From: Tepidiphilus margaritifer DSM 15129
GTDB taxonomy: Bacteria; Pseudomonadota; Gammaproteobacteria; Burkholderiales; Rhodocyclaceae
Assembly (NCBI RefSeq): GCF_000425565.1
Contig: NZ_AUDR01000017.1
Location: 83,500 to 147,499 of the forward strand
DNA length: 64,000 nt
Direction: 5' to 3'
This document shows, piece by piece, positions 41,976 through 50,449 of the stretch (positions within the stretch are counted from its first letter, which is position 1; every line of letters starts with the position of its first letter). Both the position numbers and the translations under genes were made by a program. The notes beneath the pieces are model-generated. The model saw nothing but the letters and a program-made list of their open reading frames with translations. It made no database searches and was not told where the DNA came from.

Positions 41976-42896
41976 ATGCCGCCGAGACATTATCTCCAGT
42001 TCAAGGATTTCAGCGTCGACGAATACGCCTACCTCTTCGAGCGTACGGCCTGGATCAAGCGCAAGTTCAAGAATTACGAACCCTGGCACCCCCTCTTCGA
42101 TCGCACCCTGGTGATGATCTTCGAGAAGGCGAGCACGCGCACCCGCCTCTCGTTCGAGGCTGGCATCCAGCAGCTCGGCGGGTTCGCGGTCTATCTCAAC
42201 ACGCGCGACTCCCAGCTCGGGCGCGGCGAACCGGTGGAGGATGCGGCCGAGGTCATCTCCCGCATGAGCGATCTGGTGATGATCCGTACCTTCGAGCAGG
42301 AAATCGTCGAGCGCTTCGCCGCCCGTTCGCGCGTGCCGGTGATCAACGGGCTCACCAACGAGTTCCATCCCTGCCAGGTGCTCGCCGACGTCTATACCTA
42401 CATCGAACACCGCGGCTCCATCCGCGGCAAGACCGTCGCCTGGATCGGGGACGCGAACAACATGTGTCACACCTGGCTGCAGGCGGCCGAAGTGCTCGAT
42501 TTCACCGTGCACGTCTCCACGCCACCGGGTTATACGGTCGATCCGCAGTTGGCGGGCGTCACATCCGAGGGACGCTACCGCTGTTTCGCCGACCCGATGG
42601 AGGCCGCGCGCGGGGCGGATCTCGTCACCACCGACGTGTGGACCTCCATGGGCTTCGAGCACGAGACCGACGACCGGCTCTGCGCGTTCGCCGATTGGCA
42701 GGTCGACGCGGCGATGATGGCCCAGGCCAAACCCGATGCGCTCTTCATGCACTGTCTGCCGGCGCACCGCGGCGAGGAAGTCACGGCCGAGGTGATCGAC
42801 GGGCCGCAGTCCGTGGTCTGGGACGAGGCGGAGAATCGCCTGCACGTGCAGAAAGCGCTGATGGAATATCTCGTGCTCGGCCGGATGGAAGGTTGA
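41976..42896 (+). CDS. argF: ornithine carbamoyltransferase
   Basis: 306 residues; carbamoyl phosphate + ornithine to citrulline. The carbamoyl-phosphate site [11 protein letters not shown], then [11 protein letters not shown], and the ornithine-site [17 protein letters not shown] with its Cys are all present. The start at 41976 has AAGGGAGGGAG upstream. Lies between argD and argG. The 67-base gap to argG contains a short GATCCGG hairpin (42910-42935) without a U tract. Confidence 0.96.
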   Translation: MPPRHYLQFKDFSVDEYAYLFERTAWIKRKFKNYEPWHPLFDRTLVMIFEKASTRTRLSFEAGIQQLGGFAVYLNTRDSQLGRGEPVEDAAEVISRMSDLVMIRTFEQEIVERFAARSRVPVINGLTNEFHPCQVLADVYTYIEHRGSIRGKTVAWIGDANNMCHTWLQAAEVLDFTVHVSTPPGYTVDPQLAGVTSEGRYRCFADPMEAARGADLVTTDVWTSMGFEHETDDRLCAFADWQVDAAMMAQAKPDALFMHCLPAHRGEEVTAEVIDGPQSVVWDEAENRLHVQKALMEYLVLGRMEG

Positions 42897-42963
42897 AGCG
42901 GATTTAGGGGATCCGGTGCATCCCGCATCCGGATCGTGTGCGAACGTTCGACGGGAAAGGACG

Positions 42964-44196
42964 ATGAGCGAAGTCAAGAAAGTGGTACTGGCCTATTCCG
43001 GGGGGCTCGATACCTCCGTGATCCTGAAGTGGCTGCAAGACACCTATCGCTGTGAGGTAGTCACATTCACCGCCGACCTGGGGCAGGGCGAAGAGCTCGA
43101 GCCGGCGCGGCAAAAGGCGCTCAAGCTCGGCATCAAGCCCGAGAACATCTACATCGACGATCTGCGCGAGGAATTCGTGCGCGACTTCGTCTTCCCCATG
43201 TTCCGTGCCAACACGATCTATGAAGGGGAATACCTGCTGGGCACCTCCATCGCGCGGCCTTTGATCGCCAAGCGCCAGATCGAGATCGCCAAACTCACCG
43301 GGGCCGATGCCGTGGCCCACGGCGCCACCGGCAAGGGCAACGATCAGGTGCGCTTCGAACTCGGCTACTACGCCCTCATGCCCGAGATCAAAGTGATCGC
43401 CCCCTGGCGCGAATGGGACCTCACCTCGCGCGAGAAACTGCTCGCCTACGCCGAGAAGGCCGGCATTCCCATCGAGATGAAACACCGCGAAGGCGGCTCG
43501 CCCTACTCGATGGATGCAAACCTCCTGCACATCAGCTACGAGGGGCGGCACCTGGAAAACCCGGCCGCCGAGCCGGAAGAATCCATGTGGCGCTGGACGA
43601 CGGCTCCCGAGAAAGCGCCGGATGTACCGCAGTACGTCGAGCTGCAGTTCGAGAAGGGCGATCTCGTGGCCATCGACGGCGTGCGCCTGCGGCCGCACGA
43701 GCTCCTTGCCAAGCTCAACGAACTCGGCTCCAAGCACGGCATCGGCCGGCTCGATTTGGTGGAGAACCGCTACGTCGGCATGAAGAGCCGCGGCTGCTAC
43801 GAAACGCCCGGCGGCACGATCCTGCTGAAAGCGCACCGCGCCATCGAGTCGATCACGCTCGACCGGGAAGTCGCGCACCTGAAAGATCAGCTCATGCCGC
43901 GCTACGCCGAGATGATCTACAACGGCTACTGGTGGAGCCCCGAGCGCCGCGCGCTCCAAGCCCTCATCGACACGACCCAGCAGACGGTCAACGGCTGGGT
44001 GCGCGTCAAGCTCTACAAGGGCAGCGTCATGGTGGTGGGACGCGACTCGCCCACCGACTCCCTCTTCGATCCGACGATCGCCACCTTCGAAGACGACCGC
44101 GGCGCCTACAACCAGAAAGACGCCGAAGGGTTCATCCGTCTCAATGCCCTGCGCTTGCGCATCGCCGCGAAACTCGAAAAGAAACGCGGCGTCTAA
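42964..44196 (+). CDS. argG: argininosuccinate synthase
   Basis: 410 residues; joins citrulline and aspartate with ATP. The N-terminal PP-loop motif [18 protein letters not shown], then [36 protein letters not shown] and [17 protein letters not shown] identify it. The start at 42964 gives the family N terminus [14 protein letters not shown]; the in-frame ATG at 42916 only adds a non-conserved lead. argH is not in the window. Confidence 0.97.
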   Translation: MSEVKKVVLAYSGGLDTSVILKWLQDTYRCEVVTFTADLGQGEELEPARQKALKLGIKPENIYIDDLREEFVRDFVFPMFRANTIYEGEYLLGTSIARPLIAKRQIEIAKLTGADAVAHGATGKGNDQVRFELGYYALMPEIKVIAPWREWDLTSREKLLAYAEKAGIPIEMKHREGGSPYSMDANLLHISYEGRHLENPAAEPEESMWRWTTAPEKAPDVPQYVELQFEKGDLVAIDGVRLRPHELLAKLNELGSKHGIGRLDLVENRYVGMKSRGCYETPGGTILLKAHRAIESITLDREVAHLKDQLMPRYAEMIYNGYWWSPERRALQALIDTTQQTVNGWVRVKLYKGSVMVVGRDSPTDSLFDPTIATFEDDRGAYNQKDAEGFIRLNALRLRIAAKLEKKRGV

Positions 44197-44215
44197 TTTG
44201 CTTTCAACTTATAAA

Positions 44216-44241
44216 TTGGCCGGATCAATGAATCCGGCCAA
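44216..44241. other. perfect 10-bp hairpin after argG
   Basis: TTGGCCGGAT (44216-44225) and ATCCGGCCAA (44232-44241) are exact complements with a 6-nt loop. No U tract follows on the plus strand; on the minus strand it is followed by TTTAT. It may end the argG transcript weakly or lie in the leader of the DUF2788 gene. Confidence 0.5.
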
Positions 44242-44253
44242 GCGAGCATCCCC

Positions 44254-44481
44254 ATGGAAGACACGGTACTTTTTGGACTCACTTTTCCCCAACTCGAAGA
44301 CCTGGCCTTCAAGATCCTCGTGCCGGCCTTCATCCTCTACATGATCTTCATCATCGCCAACCTGGCGTGGAAGTCCAAGGCCGGCAAGTACGGCACCCTC
44401 TGGCTTTTTCTCGCGCTGGGGCTCGGTTTCATCGGCTTCGTGGCCAAAGGGCTGATCCAGTACCTGCTCGGGATCGAGTGA
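44254..44481 (+). CDS. DUF2788-type small membrane protein
   Basis: 75 residues with two predicted membrane helices (about 18-37 and 48-70) separated by a short basic turn (KSKAGKYG). The pattern matches the DUF2788 family of short proteobacterial membrane proteins of unknown role. It starts 12 nt after the hairpin at 44216-44241 and ends 22 nt before the convergent reductase gene. Confidence 0.75.
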   Translation: MEDTVLFGLTFPQLEDLAFKILVPAFILYMIFIIANLAWKSKAGKYGTLWLFLALGLGFIGFVAKGLIQYLLGIE

Positions 44482-44503
44482 TCCCGGGCAGGTCGGACTC
44501 GCG

Positions 44504-45556
44504 CTACGCGCTCAAGAGCTGTTCGGCCGGCGCCACCGAGGGTTGCGCCTGGCCGAAGTAGCCTTCGGTGTGGATCATCGACTCCTCCGCCCCCAGGGTT
44601 TTCACCGCTGCGCTGCAATCGGCCACGAAGGCCGGGCTGCCGGCGATGAATACGTTGTAGCCCGTCAGCGTGGGGAAGAGATCAGGCAGGATCTGCGGGA
44701 TACGCCCGTGCAGCCACTGCGGATCGCGTTCCTGCGTGAGCGTGGCCTTGAAGGTGAAGTTGCGGTGCTTCGTCTCCCAATAGCGCATCAGGCCGAGATC
44801 ATAGATGTCCTCCTTCGTCTTGCCGGAGAAGAGCAGGGTGACGGGTTTGCGGTAGCCCCGGCGCAGCGCCGCTTCGGTGAGTGCACGGATCGGTGCCAGG
44901 CCCGAGCCGGCCGCCAGACACAGGACGGGGGTGTCCAGTGACAGGTCGCCGATGAAGGTCCCGTAGGGGCCGTTGATGCGCACGATGTCGCCGATCTGCA
45001 GATGGTCGTGGATCCAGACGCTGGTGACGCCGCCCTCGATGCGCGTGATCTGCAGCGCGATCTCTCCGTCGGGGCGCGGCGCATTGGCGATCGAATAGCA
45101 GCGTGCCGGCACCTTGCCTTCCACGTCGCTCAACGTGACGTACTGGCCGGGCCAATAGCGCATCGGTTGTCCCAATGGCCGCAGGCGGAATTCGGTGATG
45201 CGGGGCGTGCGCGGCACGCGGTCGATCACCGTGTAGCGCTGGTTCTCGCGCGGCGGGAAGAGCTTCGGCTTGGCATCGGCCGTGCCCCATTCGATCACCA
45301 GTTCGGGCGAGAGGGGTTTGGCCATGCACATGAGGCCGAAACCCTGCTTGCGCTCTTCGGCCGACAGGGCCATGTCGAGCACGACCCCTTGGTCGAAATG
45401 GCCGGATAGGACCTTGACCTTGCATTCGCCGCAGGCCCCGGCCCGGCAGTTGTTCGGCAGTGCGTAGCCCGCCCGTTCGAGGGATTCCAGCACGGTCTCA
45501 CCGGGACGGGATTCGATCTGGCGGCCGGAAGGATGCAGTTTGATGAGGGTGCTCAT
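44504..45556 (-). CDS. [2Fe-2S] ferredoxin / FAD / NAD(P)H oxidoreductase
   Basis: 350 residues built like the reductases of soluble oxygenases and CDP-6-deoxy-glucoseen reductase. Plant-type [2Fe-2S] domain with C37, C42, C45 and C77, FAD-binding domain with RCYSIANAP and NAD(P)-binding domain with LAAGSGLAPIRAL. It takes electrons from NAD(P)H through FAD to the cluster and on to a partner. The gene immediately upstream on the same strand encodes an R2-like di-iron protein, the likely partner. Start at 45556; the in-frame 45625 start lies in the hairpin region. Also possible: a partner of another oxygenase elsewhere. Confidence 0.85.
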   Translation of the reverse strand: MSTLIKLHPSGRQIESRPGETVLESLERAGYALPNNCRAGACGECKVKVLSGHFDQGVVLDMALSAEERKQGFGLMCMAKPLSPELVIEWGTADAKPKLFPPRENQRYTVIDRVPRTPRITEFRLRPLGQPMRYWPGQYVTLSDVEGKVPARCYSIANAPRPDGEIALQITRIEGGVTSVWIHDHLQIGDIVRINGPYGTFIGDLSLDTPVLCLAAGSGLAPIRALTEAALRRGYRKPVTLLFSGKTKEDIYDLGLMRYWETKHRNFTFKATLTQERDPQWLHGRIPQILPDLFPTLTGYNVFIAGSPAFVADCSAAVKTLGAEESMIHTEGYFGQAQPSVAPAEQLLSA

Positions 45557-45601
45557 TCGGGTTCGTTCTCTTGAAGGGTGATGGGTTCCCCGGTCGACGA
45601 A

Positions 45602-45632
45602 ACCGCCGGGGTCCGTGGAGGACACCGGCGGT
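45602..45632 (-). promoter_or_regulatory. intercistronic hairpin between di-iron and reductase genes
   Basis: ACCGCCGG (45602-45609) pairs with CCGGCGGT (45625-45632), and inner GGTCC/GGAC adds pairing. On the minus strand only TTTCG follows, so it would be a partial terminator or processing site, giving more oxygenase-like protein than reductase. Confidence 0.6.
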
Positions 45633-45676
45633 CGGTGTGCCTTGGCGCGACCGCCCCTGCAAGCGGCCGCCGAGGC

Positions 45677-46702
45677 TCAGAAGACCGGGATGATCGAGTC
45701 CATATCGACTTCGGTCACTTCCTGGCCGTCGATGCCGACTTCCGGAATGGCGGGGAATGGGATGTCGTAGCGAGCCAGCACGCCCTTGAGGTTGAGCATG
45801 GCATTGCGCCAGTTTTCTTTTTTCGCCTCATAGGTGGGAATGCCGAAACCGGCCCCACGCGCGACTTCTTCACCTTCACGCTGGTTCTTGATGAAGTCGG
45901 CGGGCAGGTCCCAGAACTCTTCCGGCGGCTCGAAGAGCACCGCCGACAGGAAGAGGTAACCGGCGCGGATCTGCTTGGTGACGAGCGCCTTGTCTTCGGC
46001 GGCGAGCCGCGGATAGTCGCGCTCCATCAGCGCCAGGCAGATCGCCATGTGCCGCCCTTCGTCGCGACCGATGTGACGGAAGGCTTCCTTGAAGACGAGC
46101 TCGCGGCTGTTGTCGTGCATCTGTTTGAAGATGGTGGCCGCGGCGATCTCGCCCATGAGGAAGGAGGAGAAGAGTACGGCCAGAGAGTACTTCGGCACGG
46201 CGTTCTTGTACCCGTTCCAGTAGCGACCACCGTTGTAGTAGAGCCACATGGCGTTTTTCTGCAGGCGCTTGCCCAGATCAGTCTTGGGCTGATAAGTGAG
46301 CGGATCGTCGTGCTCCAGCAATTTGGTGATCGCCAGACCGCACATCTGCTCGTGGTTTTGTTCGTCGCGCGTCACCGAGAAGAAACAGCGGCGTACCGGG
46401 TCTTCTTCGTGTTCTTCATAGGTCTTGATGAGCGCCGCGGCGAAAACGGGGGGCGCGGAAGCGTCGAACACGGAGAGCAGCGTCCACCAGTAGGCGATCG
46501 CCTCGCGTTCTTCCCAGCTGTAGGACTCGACATCGAGCGTGTCCCACGGGAGTTTTTTCGGATCCCAGACCTCACGTTGCGCCGCATCCCAGATTTCTTC
46601 CATTTTCTGCGTCTTGGCGTGCCAGGACAGCGGGAAGACGTTGGGTTGCTGGATTTGCGGCGGAAATTCCATTTGTTGCGCAAGTTTGTCGTGATGAGCC
46701 AT
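45677..46702 (-). CDS. R2-like di-iron carboxylate (ferritin-like) protein
   Basis: 341 residues, mostly helical. Two ExxH motifs typical of di-iron carboxylate proteins: E114-Q-N-H117 (TRDEQNHEQM) and E215-G-R-H218 (GRDEGRHMAI). E185 in FLMGEIAAATIF lies between them and can be the fourth-helix ligand; the first carboxylate is probably D80 or E64/E65. This matches the E...ExxH...E...ExxH order of ribonucleotide reductase R2 and bacterial multicomponent monooxygenases. AurF-type N-oxygenase was considered, but its extra His spacing does not fit. Substrate unknown. Upstream FNR site suggests low-oxygen induction. Confidence 0.72.
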   Translation of the reverse strand: MAHHDKLAQQMEFPPQIQQPNVFPLSWHAKTQKMEEIWDAAQREVWDPKKLPWDTLDVESYSWEEREAIAYWWTLLSVFDASAPPVFAAALIKTYEEHEEDPVRRCFFSVTRDEQNHEQMCGLAITKLLEHDDPLTYQPKTDLGKRLQKNAMWLYYNGGRYWNGYKNAVPKYSLAVLFSSFLMGEIAAATIFKQMHDNSRELVFKEAFRHIGRDEGRHMAICLALMERDYPRLAAEDKALVTKQIRAGYLFLSAVLFEPPEEFWDLPADFIKNQREGEEVARGAGFGIPTYEAKKENWRNAMLNLKGVLARYDIPFPAIPEVGIDGQEVTEVDMDSIIPVF

Positions 46703-46790
46703 GGTGTTGCCTCCTTTAGGGTGGATGAGACGTCCATCCGGATCGTTCGCGGATCGGCTTCAACATGATCGAAGCCGTTCGCGTACCGTG

Positions 46791-46832
46791 AATGTACTGC
46801 AGCTTTTCACGGCAGAGTTTGATCTGGATCAA
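46791..46832 (-). promoter_or_regulatory. FNR/ANR-dependent class II promoter for the di-iron gene
   Basis: TTGAT-CTGG-ATCAA (46819-46832) is a perfect FNR-type box. Read on the minus strand, a -10-like TACATT (46796-46791) follows exactly 22 nt after the box, as in class II FNR activation where the box is centred at -41.5. No -35 is needed. Transcription would start near 46784, about 80 nt before the start codon. Confidence 0.75.
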
Positions 46833-46847
46833 GGAATAATAAAATAA

Positions 46848-46861
46848 ACCGACCGGTTGGT
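46848..46861. promoter_or_regulatory. TetR-type palindrome beside the FNR box
   Basis: ACCGACC-GGTTGGT pairs at 12 of 14 positions with itself and resembles TetR-family operators such as ACCGACCGGTCGGT. It lies 15 bases from the FNR box and about 60 nt before the Nudix gene. A possible plus-strand promoter TTGATC/TAAAAT (46819/46840) would place this site at the transcription start. Regulator unknown. Confidence 0.45.
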
Positions 46862-46921
46862 CAAATAATTTTTGCTGAAGTCGACGTCGAGCCTCCCGTT
46901 TTTTTGTGCCACAATGAACCG

Positions 46922-47554
46922 ATGCGCGATGATGAACTCTTGGATCTGCTTTCCTCGCCCGAACGGCTGCGTGAGCGCATCGCCGAGCGCCTGCAGCGGG
47001 CGGCGAGTCGGTCTCTTGATCTTGCTGCAGGTGACGAAGGGGCTCGCGAGGTCCGCTGGCCCGCGGCAGTACTCGCTCCCCTGGTGCCCAGCGAAGAGGG
47101 CCCTCGAGTGTTGCTCACGCGCCGCACGCCGCACCTCGTCCATCATCCCGGTCAGATCAGTTTCCCCGGCGGACGACTGGAGCCCGAAGATCCCGGGCCG
47201 GTAGAGGCCGCTCTGCGCGAAACCGAGGAAGAGATCGGGCTTGCGCCGCAGCGGGTACAGGTGTTGGGTGCGATGCCGCCATACATCACCATCACCGGCT
47301 ACCGCATCACGCCGCTCGTGGGTTGGGTGGAGGACCCGGGTGAGCTGCGACCGGATCCCTTCGAGGTGGCAGAAGTCTTCACCGTGCCCTTGGCGCACGT
47401 GCTCGATCCGCGCCGCTACGTACGTCACTCGCTGGAATACGGTGCGGGACGTCGTCACTATTGGGCCGTTCCTTGGCGACAGTATTTCATCTGGGGAGCG
47501 ACGGCGGCCATGCTGCGCATGTTCCTCGAATTACTTCGTGGTAAAGAAGGATGA
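46922..47554 (+). CDS. CoA pyrophosphatase, Nudix family
   Basis: 210 residues. The CoA-specific Nudix signature is present as LLTRRTPHLVHHPGQISFPGGRL (about 64-86), with the REtEEEIGL end of the Nudix box at 99-107. NudL-type enzymes hydrolyse CoA and CoA esters to phosphopantetheine and 3',5'-ADP. Start at 46922 is preferred to 46904 because the extra residues are not conserved; the ribosome site is weak in both. Divergent from the di-iron gene and followed after 95 bases by the thiolase. Confidence 0.87.
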   Translation: MRDDELLDLLSSPERLRERIAERLQRAASRSLDLAAGDEGAREVRWPAAVLAPLVPSEEGPRVLLTRRTPHLVHHPGQISFPGGRLEPEDPGPVEAALRETEEEIGLAPQRVQVLGAMPPYITITGYRITPLVGWVEDPGELRPDPFEVAEVFTVPLAHVLDPRRYVRHSLEYGAGRRHYWAVPWRQYFIWGATAAMLRMFLELLRGKEG

Positions 47555-47568
47555 GTATGACCTGCGAG

Positions 47569-47598
47569 GTGACAAGCGTCACACTTTCGTCGTATCAT
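47569..47598 (+). promoter_or_regulatory. putative promoter of the thiolase gene
   Basis: GTGACA (47569-47574), 18 nt, TATCAT (47593-47598): 5/6 and 5/6 resemblance to sigma-70. The -35 is part of a small GTGAC-N4-GTCAC inverted repeat (47569-47582), which may bind a regulator. Confidence 0.5.
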
Positions 47599-47649
47599 GG
47601 GTTTTGCCGATGGAACCGTTTCATTCACTGACCAGCAAGGAGAGAGGCT

Positions 47650-48834
47650 ATGTCGAACAAGGACGTCGTGGTATTGAGCGCCGTACGTTCCGCCATCGGG
47701 ACCTTTGGCGGGACCCTGTCGCAGATCGAGCCGGCCGAACTCGCCGGGCAGGTGATGAAGGCGGCGATCGAGCGCTCGGGCGTCGATCCCAACGAAGTCG
47801 AATACGTCACGGTCGGCAACTGCATCCCGACGGAGTCACGCTATGCCTACGTCCCGCGTGTGGCGTCCATCCAGGCGGGGCTGCCGATGAGCTCGGTGGC
47901 GATGCAGGTCAACCGCCTGTGTTCTTCCGGTCTGCAGGGGATCGTCACCACGGCGCAAAACATCATGCTCGGCGATGCGGTCATGGGCGTGGGCGGCGGC
48001 GTGGAGGTGATGTCGCGCGGGGCCTACCTTTCCCCGACGATGCGCAACGGCGCGCGTATGGGTGATACCACCATGATCGACGCGATGGTGGCGGTGCTCA
48101 CCGATCCCTTCGGTGTCGGCCACATGGGCATCACGGCGGAGAATCTCGCCGTCAAGTGGGGGGTCACACGGGAAGAGCAGGACGCCTTCGCGCTGGAGTC
48201 GCAGCGCCGCGCCGCGCGTGCGATCGAAGAAGGGCGCTTCCGCTCTCAGATCGTGCCGGTGACGATCAAGACGCGCAAGGGCGACGTGGTGTTCGAAGTC
48301 GATGAACATCCCAAGCCCAACACGACGATGGAGAGCCTCGCCAAGCTCAAGCCGGCGTTTAAGAAAGACGGCACGGTCACCGCGGGTAACGCCTCCGGGA
48401 TCAACGATGCGGCTTCCTTCCTCGTGCTTGCCGACGCCAAAGCGGCCGAACGCAAAGGACTCAAGCCGCTCGCGCGCATCGTCGGCTACGCCGTGGCGGG
48501 GGTGCCCAACGACATCATGGGCGAGGGTCCGATCCCGGCCACCAAGAAAGCACTGGAAAAGACCGGCCTCAAGCTCGAAGACATGGACGTGATCGAGTCG
48601 AACGAGGCCTTCGCCGCTCAGGCGCTGGCGGTCATGAAAGGGCTCGGTCTCGATCCGGCCAAGACCAACCCCAATGGTGGGGCCATCGCCCTGGGGCACC
48701 CGGTGGGCGCGACCGGCGCGATCATCGCCACCAAGGCGATCCATGAACTGCATCGTATCGGCGGACGCTACGCCCTGGTGACCATGTGCATCGGCGGCGG
48801 TCAAGGTCTGACGGTGATCTTCGAGCGCCTCTGA
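47650..48834 (+). CDS. acetyl-CoA acetyltransferase (thiolase; PhaA/BktB-like)
   Basis: 394-residue type II thiolase. The nucleophile is C91 in NRLCSSGLQG, and the second catalytic pair is H350 (GHPVGATGA) and C380 (CIGGGQG). It makes or cleaves acetoacetyl-CoA and possibly 3-ketovaleryl-CoA. Close to BktB by the GNCIPTESRYAYVPRVASIQAGLP segment, which would suit a cell also making propionyl-CoA. No phaB/phaC here. GAGAGG lies before the ATG. Confidence 0.88.
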   Translation: MSNKDVVVLSAVRSAIGTFGGTLSQIEPAELAGQVMKAAIERSGVDPNEVEYVTVGNCIPTESRYAYVPRVASIQAGLPMSSVAMQVNRLCSSGLQGIVTTAQNIMLGDAVMGVGGGVEVMSRGAYLSPTMRNGARMGDTTMIDAMVAVLTDPFGVGHMGITAENLAVKWGVTREEQDAFALESQRRAARAIEEGRFRSQIVPVTIKTRKGDVVFEVDEHPKPNTTMESLAKLKPAFKKDGTVTAGNASGINDAASFLVLADAKAAERKGLKPLARIVGYAVAGVPNDIMGEGPIPATKKALEKTGLKLEDMDVIESNEAFAAQALAVMKGLGLDPAKTNPNGGAIALGHPVGATGAIIATKAIHELHRIGGRYALVTMCIGGGQGLTVIFERL

Positions 48835-48862
48835 TCTCGGGCATGGGCCGTGGGCAAGGTGT

Positions 48863-49771
48863 TTACTTGCCCGCCCTGGACCGCCGCGTCAGCGCCTCGA
48901 GTTCGGCGCGGATGCGGCGGTAGTGCTGCCAACGTTCGGCGCTGATCGCCCCATGCTCGGCCAGCGCGCGCAGGGCACACCCCGGTTCAGCGTCATGACG
49001 GCAATCACGGAAACGGCATTCACCCAAGGCTGGACGCAGCTCAGGGAAACAGGCGTCTAGGGCCTCCAGCGGCACGTGGGCCAAACCGAAAGTCTGCAGA
49101 CCGGGGCTGTCGATGAGCCACCCTCCACGATAAGGGTAGAGCCGTGCGTCGGTGGTGGTATGCCGCCCTGCGTCGAGGGCGCGCGAGATTTCGCCCGTAC
49201 GTGCCCGGGCATCTGGCACCAAGGCATTGACGAGAGTCGACTTCCCCATTCCCGATTGCCCGACGAGAAGGGATTTTCTCTGGGACAAACGGGGCTCGAG
49301 GGGGGAGACGTCCCGTTTGGCCGAGAGCTCGAGCACCCGATAGCCTGCGGCGCGAAAAGGCTCGAGCTGCGCGCGTGCTGCATTCAGGCCGTCTGCGAGA
49401 TCACACTTGTTGAGCACGATGCTCGCTTCGATTCCCTGGTGTTCGGCAGCCACGAGGCAGCGCGTCACCAGCTCGGGTGAGAAGGGGGGGGCGACCGCGG
49501 TGACGATGACGACCTGATCGACGTTGGCGGCGATCAGCTTCTGCCGCACCCCATCGGCCCGCCAGAAGAGCGAGGATCGCGGCCGATGCCGTTCGATCAC
49601 CGCTTGGCCGGGAGCCGTGGCACGTGCTTCGACCACGTCGCCACACGCATAGTCGTGGCGCTTGCCACGCGTGACTGCGTGCCAGGGCGGTTCGTGCCAG
49701 GGAATCTCCCGGGCGAGCTCGTAGCTGCGGCCGTGGGCGGCGACGACGGTGGCAAGGAAGGCTTCGTCCAT
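48863..49771 (-). CDS. rsgA: small ribosomal subunit biogenesis GTPase RsgA
   Basis: 302-residue circularly permuted GTPase that assists late 30S maturation. N-terminal OB fold, then G4 NKCD, G1 VGQSGMGKSTLV and G3 IDSPGLQ in permuted order, and a zinc-binding end CRFRDCRHDAEPGC. Convergent with the thiolase; a GGGCAAG hairpin (48852-48872) lies over its stop, without a U tract on either strand. Confidence 0.93.
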   Translation of the reverse strand: MDEAFLATVVAAHGRSYELAREIPWHEPPWHAVTRGKRHDYACGDVVEARATAPGQAVIERHRPRSSLFWRADGVRQKLIAANVDQVVIVTAVAPPFSPELVTRCLVAAEHQGIEASIVLNKCDLADGLNAARAQLEPFRAAGYRVLELSAKRDVSPLEPRLSQRKSLLVGQSGMGKSTLVNALVPDARARTGEISRALDAGRHTTTDARLYPYRGGWLIDSPGLQTFGLAHVPLEALDACFPELRPALGECRFRDCRHDAEPGCALRALAEHGAISAERWQHYRRIRAELEALTRRSRAGK

Positions 49772-49873
49772 GGGCGGAATACGAAAGATACGGAAAAATA
49801 AGAGTGAGGATCGCCATCGGGTACGCGGCCGTGGCAGTATAACGCACCCATCCCTCGGAGAAAGGAAAACCGC

Positions 49874-50440
49874 ATGAGCGAGAAGAACGACGCGCCCTCA
49901 AGCAAACTGGTCTGGCTCGACCTAGAGATGACCGGTCTCGATCCCGATCACGACCGCATCCTCGAGATCGCGATCGTGGTCACGGACAACGATTTGAATG
50001 TGCTCGCCGAAGCGCCGGTGATCGCGGTGCACCAAAGCGACGAAGTGCTCGCCGCGATGGACGAATGGAACCAGAAGACGCACGGGGCTTCGGGCCTGAT
50101 CGAGCGGGTGCGCGCTTCGCGCATCGACGAGGCCGAGGCAGAGGCAATGCTGCTCGAATTTCTACGGCCTTGGTTGCCGCCTCGTTCGAGCCCCATGTGC
50201 GGCAACACCATCTGCCAGGACCGGCGTTTCCTCTACCGTTACATGCCGCGGCTGGAGGCCTGGTTCCACTATCGCAATCTGGACGTTTCCACGCTCAAAG
50301 AGCTCGCGCGCCGCTGGGCGCCTGCAATCTTGCAAGGCTGGGAGAAAGAGAGCAAACACACGGCGCTTGCCGACGTCCATGAGTCGATCGAAGAGCTGCG
50401 CCGCTATCGGGCGTCTTTCCTGCGGCTCCCCGAAAACTGA
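49874..50440 (+). CDS. orn: oligoribonuclease
   Basis: 188-residue DEDD 3'-5' exonuclease of short RNAs, essential in many gammaproteobacteria and present in betaproteobacteria. Exo [13 protein letters not shown], Exo [22 protein letters not shown] with its Asp, and Exo [21 protein letters not shown] are visible. Start at 49874 has GGAGAAAGGA before it. Divergent from rsgA; ends 9 nt from pgi. Confidence 0.95.
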   Translation: MSEKNDAPSSKLVWLDLEMTGLDPDHDRILEIAIVVTDNDLNVLAEAPVIAVHQSDEVLAAMDEWNQKTHGASGLIERVRASRIDEAEAEAMLLEFLRPWLPPRSSPMCGNTICQDRRFLYRYMPRLEAWFHYRNLDVSTLKELARRWAPAILQGWEKESKHTALADVHESIEELRRYRASFLRLPEN

Positions 50441-50449
50441 ACACCCGTT

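Noticed and set aside
48852..48872. GGGCAAG hairpin between thiolase and rsgA as a terminator
   Set aside because: No U tract on either strand, and it overlaps the rsgA stop; may be only chance pairing.
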